A stretch of DNA of 64,000 nucleotides from Bidens hawaiensis (lineage: Eukaryota > Streptophyta > Magnoliopsida > Asterales > Asteraceae). The stretch covers positions 4,774,001 to 4,838,000 of the forward strand of contig JAIQDT010000001.1 of NCBI GenBank assembly GCA_021521415.1, in the 5' to 3' direction. Shown piece after piece: positions 59,621 through 64,000 of this stretch (position 1 is the stretch's first letter; each line of letters starts with the position of its first letter). The notes beneath the pieces were generated by a model, which was given only the letters and a program-made list of their open reading frames with translations, was not told the origin of the DNA and did not search any database. Made by a program: the position numbers and the translations under genes.

Positions 59621-61094
59621 TCACATTCATCATAAACGCACGACCATTGGACCCTTGAGGGGTTTGAGCAACTTGGTTCAAAGGAGGAGCTTGAATTGCT
59701 GGAGCTTGAGTTGATGCCGATTGAGGAGCAATGAGCTGGGGCACAGGAGGTGCATGGGTTTGAGGGGCATAGGCTTGAGGATGGTAGGTTTGCACTTGGT
59801 AGCCTTGGGCAGTGTAGTAAGGTGCATGGTATACTTGGGCTTGAGATGGATGGGTAACATAAGGTGGTGCAGGCATGACATGGGCTTGGTTAGCATGGGT
59901 GAGTAATGGGCAGGCATTATGGAAATGATTAGGGTCTCCGCAGTGGTAGCAAGCTCGGGTATTAGGAACACCGGGCTGTGCAGGGTTAGCAGCAGGTCTA
60001 GCAGTAGGTGGTGCAGACCGGGTTTGGACAACTTGAGAACCAGGCGGTGCACTACAAGTATTGGCAAGGTGGCCGTAACGGTTGCATTGAGTGCACAACC
60101 GGCAACGGGATTGAACCGAGTGATTGCGATTACATTTGGCACAAAGGGGATGTGGGCCAAAGTAAGCTTTCTTGTTTGGGGCATTTGGGTCATTTGGGGC
60201 TTGGTTGTTGGATTGGTTGACATAGTAGTTTTGGTAGTTGGGATTACGTTTTTGGTGGTTCTTGTTGAAGCGGTTGTTGTTGTGGGAGGGTTTGGCCTCA
60301 GCTTTGGCATCGGCAGAGGAGTCGGTATTTGTCTTGTCGGGTGTGGGCTTGGAATCCTTGCGGGACAAGGCTCCATCCCGAACGTGACTTTCAGTGAGGG
60401 AGGCAGCTAGGTCCATTGCCTCACCGATGGTTAATGGGTTACGACTCATTACGGCATCCCGGAAAGCGAGTGGGAGACCGCGAATGTATTTCTAAATTCC
60501 GCGGGTTTCGGGGGTGACAAGATGTGGCACAATACGGCTTAGTTCGCGAAATCGGCTAGAATAAGTGGAGTTATCGCCGCTAGAATAAGTGGAGTTATCG
60601 CCCCCGATTTGCTTAAGATCCCAAAACTCCGCTTCCAACCTCTGCAGTTCATGTTCTGGGCAAAATTCCTTTTTCATCGCCACCTTTAGTTCCTCCCAAG
60701 GCATAACCACGACCAAATCCGACCCTTGGTCGTTCCTTAGGGCATTCCACCATACAACAGCTTGATCCTTAAAACAGCTTGAAGCAAATTTGGTTCGTTT
60801 GACATCCGGACCTTCACAATGGATAAATATGTTCTCCATTTCTTCAAACCATTGGAGCTAGGCGGTGGCATTTTCCTCACCATGATAATATGGAGGTTTG
60901 GTGCTCAATAAGTTACGAAAATCATAGTTGTTGGGTGTGGCCGAAGTGGCTGAACCATTAGAATTGAGGCTTTGGATTTGGGTGACAATAGCAGGCATAG
61001 CAGCAGCAAACTCTCTCATGATTCTAGCAGCCAGACGGCGGTCACGTGAGCCAGATGATCGTTGGTGACGACGGTGATTTCTGAGTGACGACAT
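59621..61094 (-). pseudogene. gag with two CCHC zinc knuckles
   Basis: ATG at 61092-61094 (MSSLRNHRRHQRSSGSRDRR). The gag core includes YYHGEENATA, then a TAG near 60855, then FEEMENIFIHCEGPDVKR, VWWNALRNDQG and FCPEHELQRLEAEFWDLKQI. A second stop lies near 60490 before KYIRGLP. A 24-bp tandem duplication encodes GDNSTYSS twice. Two CX2CX4HX4C knuckles (CTQCNRYGHLANTC and CYHCGDPNHFHNAC) precede a Gln/Pro/Ala-rich stretch. Gag packages the element RNA; here it is broken. Confidence 0.85.
60552..60602 (-). repeat. 24-bp in-frame tandem duplication in gag
   Basis: GCTAGAATAAGTGGAGTTAT and the following four bases occur twice in a row, apparently unchanged. The duplication keeps the frame and adds eight residues. 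Confidence 0.9.
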
Positions 61095-62110
61095 TCTATG
61101 GGAAAATGAGAGTAAAGATTTATGAGTTGAAGGATCATATGTGTAATTATTTATGGGGAAACAAAGTTAGTTGAAAACATCAAGTTTCTGTCAGGTTAGC
61201 TTCACAAAAATATAACGAAATGCATCTAGGGATGTTGGCCTCCCATGAGCTTTCCATGGCAATTTGAATGGCCCAACAACAATTGACGATTAAACATTTG
61301 AGTTGGACAGCCCATGAGCGTTACATGGCAATTTGATTGTCCCAACTAATTAACGAATTATCAATGCAATATAGTTTTTCGGCCTGATAAGCATCTTTAG
61401 CCGACCAAACTAAATAACGAACTATCGAAACAAAATATGGGTAGTCAGAGTATCCGACAAAAATACGAAACAAGTTAATAAATGGGTAGTCGGGATTCCC
61501 GCCTAACCACTTGAAATAACGTAAAAACCATAATCGGAAGGTTACCGAATTTAAGCCACGAACCATCGTGAATTCGGTTTAAAAATGTACATAGGAATGC
61601 AACCACTAGTGTGGTCACGCTTGACAGCTTAGGGTGTCGATCACATGGCATTTATGGGTCTCGCTCGGGTCCATAGGGTTGAGTACTGTGGTCAGGTTAT
61701 CACCCAGGTATGGATTAGCGTCTTACCTTTGGTTCTTGGAACCGTTTTGCGAGTGCCCAACTCACAGTTTCTCGCCCCTTTTTCTTATGATAGGGACATG
61801 CTATATAACCTAGCCCTAAGGAGAACGAGTGAAAACAACATGTGGGAATTCTTAAGGAATTTCCCGCAATTAAAAACAATCTAATATTGATTTTAAATTT
61901 AAATAAAATTTTTAAGTTTTGAGGCATAGCCTCGGAGCAGTGCGTGTGTGCATGACAATAATATAATAAGAAAATTTATCAACTAAGGGAAAGCAGTAAC
62001 AATCATATAGAACACGTAAGGTAAGCAGATAAGCACGTATAGGGCTCCTAAACATCTGTCTAAGGCAATCTCTAACGACCTATCTTAAACCTTCGGCTCT
62101 GATACCAATC
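61095..62110 (-). other. Untranslated leader and primer-binding site of the Tekay-like element
   Basis: About 1 kb between LTR and gag ATG. The PBS TGGTATCAGAGC (62096-62107 on minus, initiator tRNA-Met type) lies three bases after the LTR. Two similar phrases near 61240-61330 (CCCATGAGCTTTCCATGGCA and CCCATGAGCGTTACATGGCA) form a short local repeat. Confidence 0.75.
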
Positions 62111-64000
62111 TGTCACACCCCAACCTATAGCGGAAATGCCGGGGCGTGGACTGATTGTCACAGCTCGTAAGGTTACTATCATGCAAATATTTTAAATTCA
62201 AATATCTATTTATTTAATTCAAATAACACCATTATTCATTACAAAAAAAAATCCAAGTAAACAAAACATCAAATAATTCAAATGAACATTTAAAGTCTCA
62301 AAATAAACTCTTCTAACATAAATCCTTAAACAAATCTTCTAAGTCCACACTTCACATCAAACGGTAACCTGCATATGCGTGAAAATAATATAGTTTGTCA
62401 ACACAAGGTTGAGTGAGCAACACACCAGTTCAGTTTACATATATATTAAAATACGTAGCTGCAACGCGTCAAATGAGATTAACAAATCAACCAATGAGCA
62501 AATAAAATGAGATGTCGAAAAGCACAGAGCTAAATCGACTAGCGTATGATCATACTATTTTCTGAGATTATGCTGGACCTCTCCGAATGCGGTTCACATT
62601 GAGCACATAAACATATGGCAATTATGGCATGAGATTAGTTAACACATAAGACAATAATTGTAGTCTTGTGTATAGGTAAAGTGTGAAAATATAATAAGTT
62701 ACGCATATGTCCTAAAAACAGTATGAAAACGAGTAAAAAAATGGGGAATGTGGTACTCACCTCAAAGACGAACGAGGATGATTAAGAAAGTGAGAATGAG
62801 GAAACGAATCACATGCGAACAACGTTAAAGCCTATGAGAATAAAGGATATACTTGAGATAAGGATCACGATACGAGTTAAACGATAACCATTTAATATTA
62901 TAATAATATTATGTTTGTAAGGATTTATTATTAAACCGTTATTTTGATTTATGAAAATATATACTTAATCAAATGTTACTGTTGGTTTTATAACTTAAAT
63001 TACTTGATTTATATATTTAATGAAACGTTAGTTTGTAAGAAAAAATCTTCGTTATATATTTATGTATCTTTATATAAAAAAAACGTATCTTTATTTATAT
63101 CTATGCATATATATATAAGAATATATATATGTATATGCATGAAAACGAGTCTTAGAAAATATATGTGAACGAAAACGAATATTAAAAGGTCGGTATTTAG
63201 TTAAACAATTTTGTTTAATCATTATTATTATTATTATTAAAATGGATTATTAATTAACAAAACATAAAACAATTATTTTCCAAAAAAATCGGGGTGTGGG
63301 GAGTCGAACCCGTGACCTCCCACCCATAATGTTCAAGTGTTGACCAGCTAGGCTACCCAGCCATATGCATCATGTCTCGTTTTCAAAACTATAAGAACAT
63401 GATCTGGTTCTGGTTTCCCCCATTTGCCAAGAACCCTATAAATTCGATTAACCCAAAACGTTAACAATCGATCAAAGCAGATTTAGGGCTATTGATCCTT
63501 ATGAAAACGCGACCTAATACATGTTAACAATTACCTTGATTGGTGAGAAGAAGAGGGTGAACGAGTGCGGAACAGGGCCGGCCAAGAAAACGAGATGAAC
63601 GAGTTATGAACGAGCAATATAATTCAATTTTTGTCGGCGATCAAACAAGGAATGAATCCTCACAATTAATTGCATTATTATCGCGGTTATCGTGTGTAAC
63701 AAGAATTGGGTGTCGGTTAGGCTTAAAAAAAGGAAAAAACGAGTCAAGATGGTGAAATTAACATAATTAATTCGTCGGTGAGGCCGCGCCTAACATACAT
63801 AAACGATTTCCTAAATCAAAAGTTGATTATAAACGAATTTGGAAAGCTAATTGATTGATTTCTTGATTCGCGTACAAGAAAACTTGAATGTGGATCGGGT
63901 TTGAATAGGGATACCCACTTTAAGAAATGGATTATAACAAAATTCACATAAAGGCCCCTCAAGTTAGAAGATGTATAAAGAAATGGATAGAACTTTATAT
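62111..64000 (-). repeat. 5' LTR, cut by window end
   Basis: Collinear with 54171 to about 56103 with a few percent differences, including a shorter AT run and small indels. The tRNA-like module recurs at 63282-63365. Confidence 0.9.
63282..63365 (-). ncRNA. tRNA-like Pol III module, second LTR copy
   Basis: The same A-box (63344-63355), B-box (63302-63316) and T7 run (63282-63288) as at 55372-55455. One or two changes lie between the boxes and one G is lost beside the B box. Confidence 0.45.

Larger units (their letters stand above)
54171..64000 (-). mobile_element. Tekay-like Ty3/gypsy element, nearly full length, runs off window
   Basis: Minus-strand element: 5' LTR (62111 past the window end), PBS, leader, gag, protease, RT, RNase H, integrase with chromodomain-like tail, polypurine tract and 3' LTR (54171-56261). 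Comparison of the LTRs puts the true right end about 160 bases past 64000. It is inserted in the 5' LTR of the Tat/Retand-like element; TTCGT (54166-54170) should be one TSD copy. The LTRs differ by a few percent and the genes have about ten disabling changes, so it is older than the element at 14186. Confidence 0.9.

Noticed and set aside
59678..60376. Minus-strand 232-codon and plus-strand 163-codon open frames
   Set aside because: Alternative frames of the Gln/Pro-rich gag segment; zinc knuckles are only in the other frame.

Overview
This is plant nuclear DNA. Split plant genes, Helitrons with a Rep/PIF1-type helicase, Ty3/gypsy elements of Tekay-like (chromodomain) and Tat/Retand-like type, and a Ty1/copia remnant all point to a dicot. 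LTRs that open TGTCACACCCC or TGTAACATCCC resemble those I associate with Asteraceae, but the family assignment is an inference. Almost the whole window is transposon-derived. The only gene that reads as an intact host gene is a three-exon C2H2-type zinc-finger protein on the minus strand at 26386-29052.

Layout. 1-142 is an LTR end. 143-840 is a broken B3-domain fragment. 1712-2110 is an unrecognised short ORF. 2683-11635 (minus) is a large Helitron gene with low-complexity N-terminal exons, a HUH/Y2 Rep region and a PIF1-like helicase; frameshifts and nonsense codons kill it, and a 2.4-kb solo LTR (5930-8343, 5-bp target duplication) is inserted in it. 12467-13930 (minus) is a second, multi-B3-domain pseudogene. 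A deletion-derived Tekay-like element with a perfect 5-bp duplication (14186-20433) sits just upstream of it. 20434-25066 is AT-rich with tandem repeats and ends in the decayed 3' part of a second Helitron, on the plus strand.

25067-29241 holds a dispersed repeat and the zinc-finger gene with its promoter. 29976-36070 is a mosaic of unmatched LTRs, a scrambled gypsy interior and a copia RNase H remnant. 36283-43317 holds a repeat related in inverted orientation to 25130-25740, another LTR, and a 1.63-kb element with long terminal inverted repeats and an 8-bp target duplication.

43318-64000 is a nest. A Tat/Retand-like element has gag-pol on the minus strand and an extra, intron-containing, antisense gene on the plus strand with its own TATA box. 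A Tekay-like element (from 54171 past the window end) is inserted into that element's 5' LTR. The Tekay-like LTRs carry a tRNA-like module with A box, B box and T-run that could be a Pol III unit.

None of the transposon genes appears functional as read. The points most worth following are the antisense extra gene with its own promoter, the Pol III-like module inside LTRs, the B3 fragments on both sides of the Helitron, and the unclassified long-TIR element.
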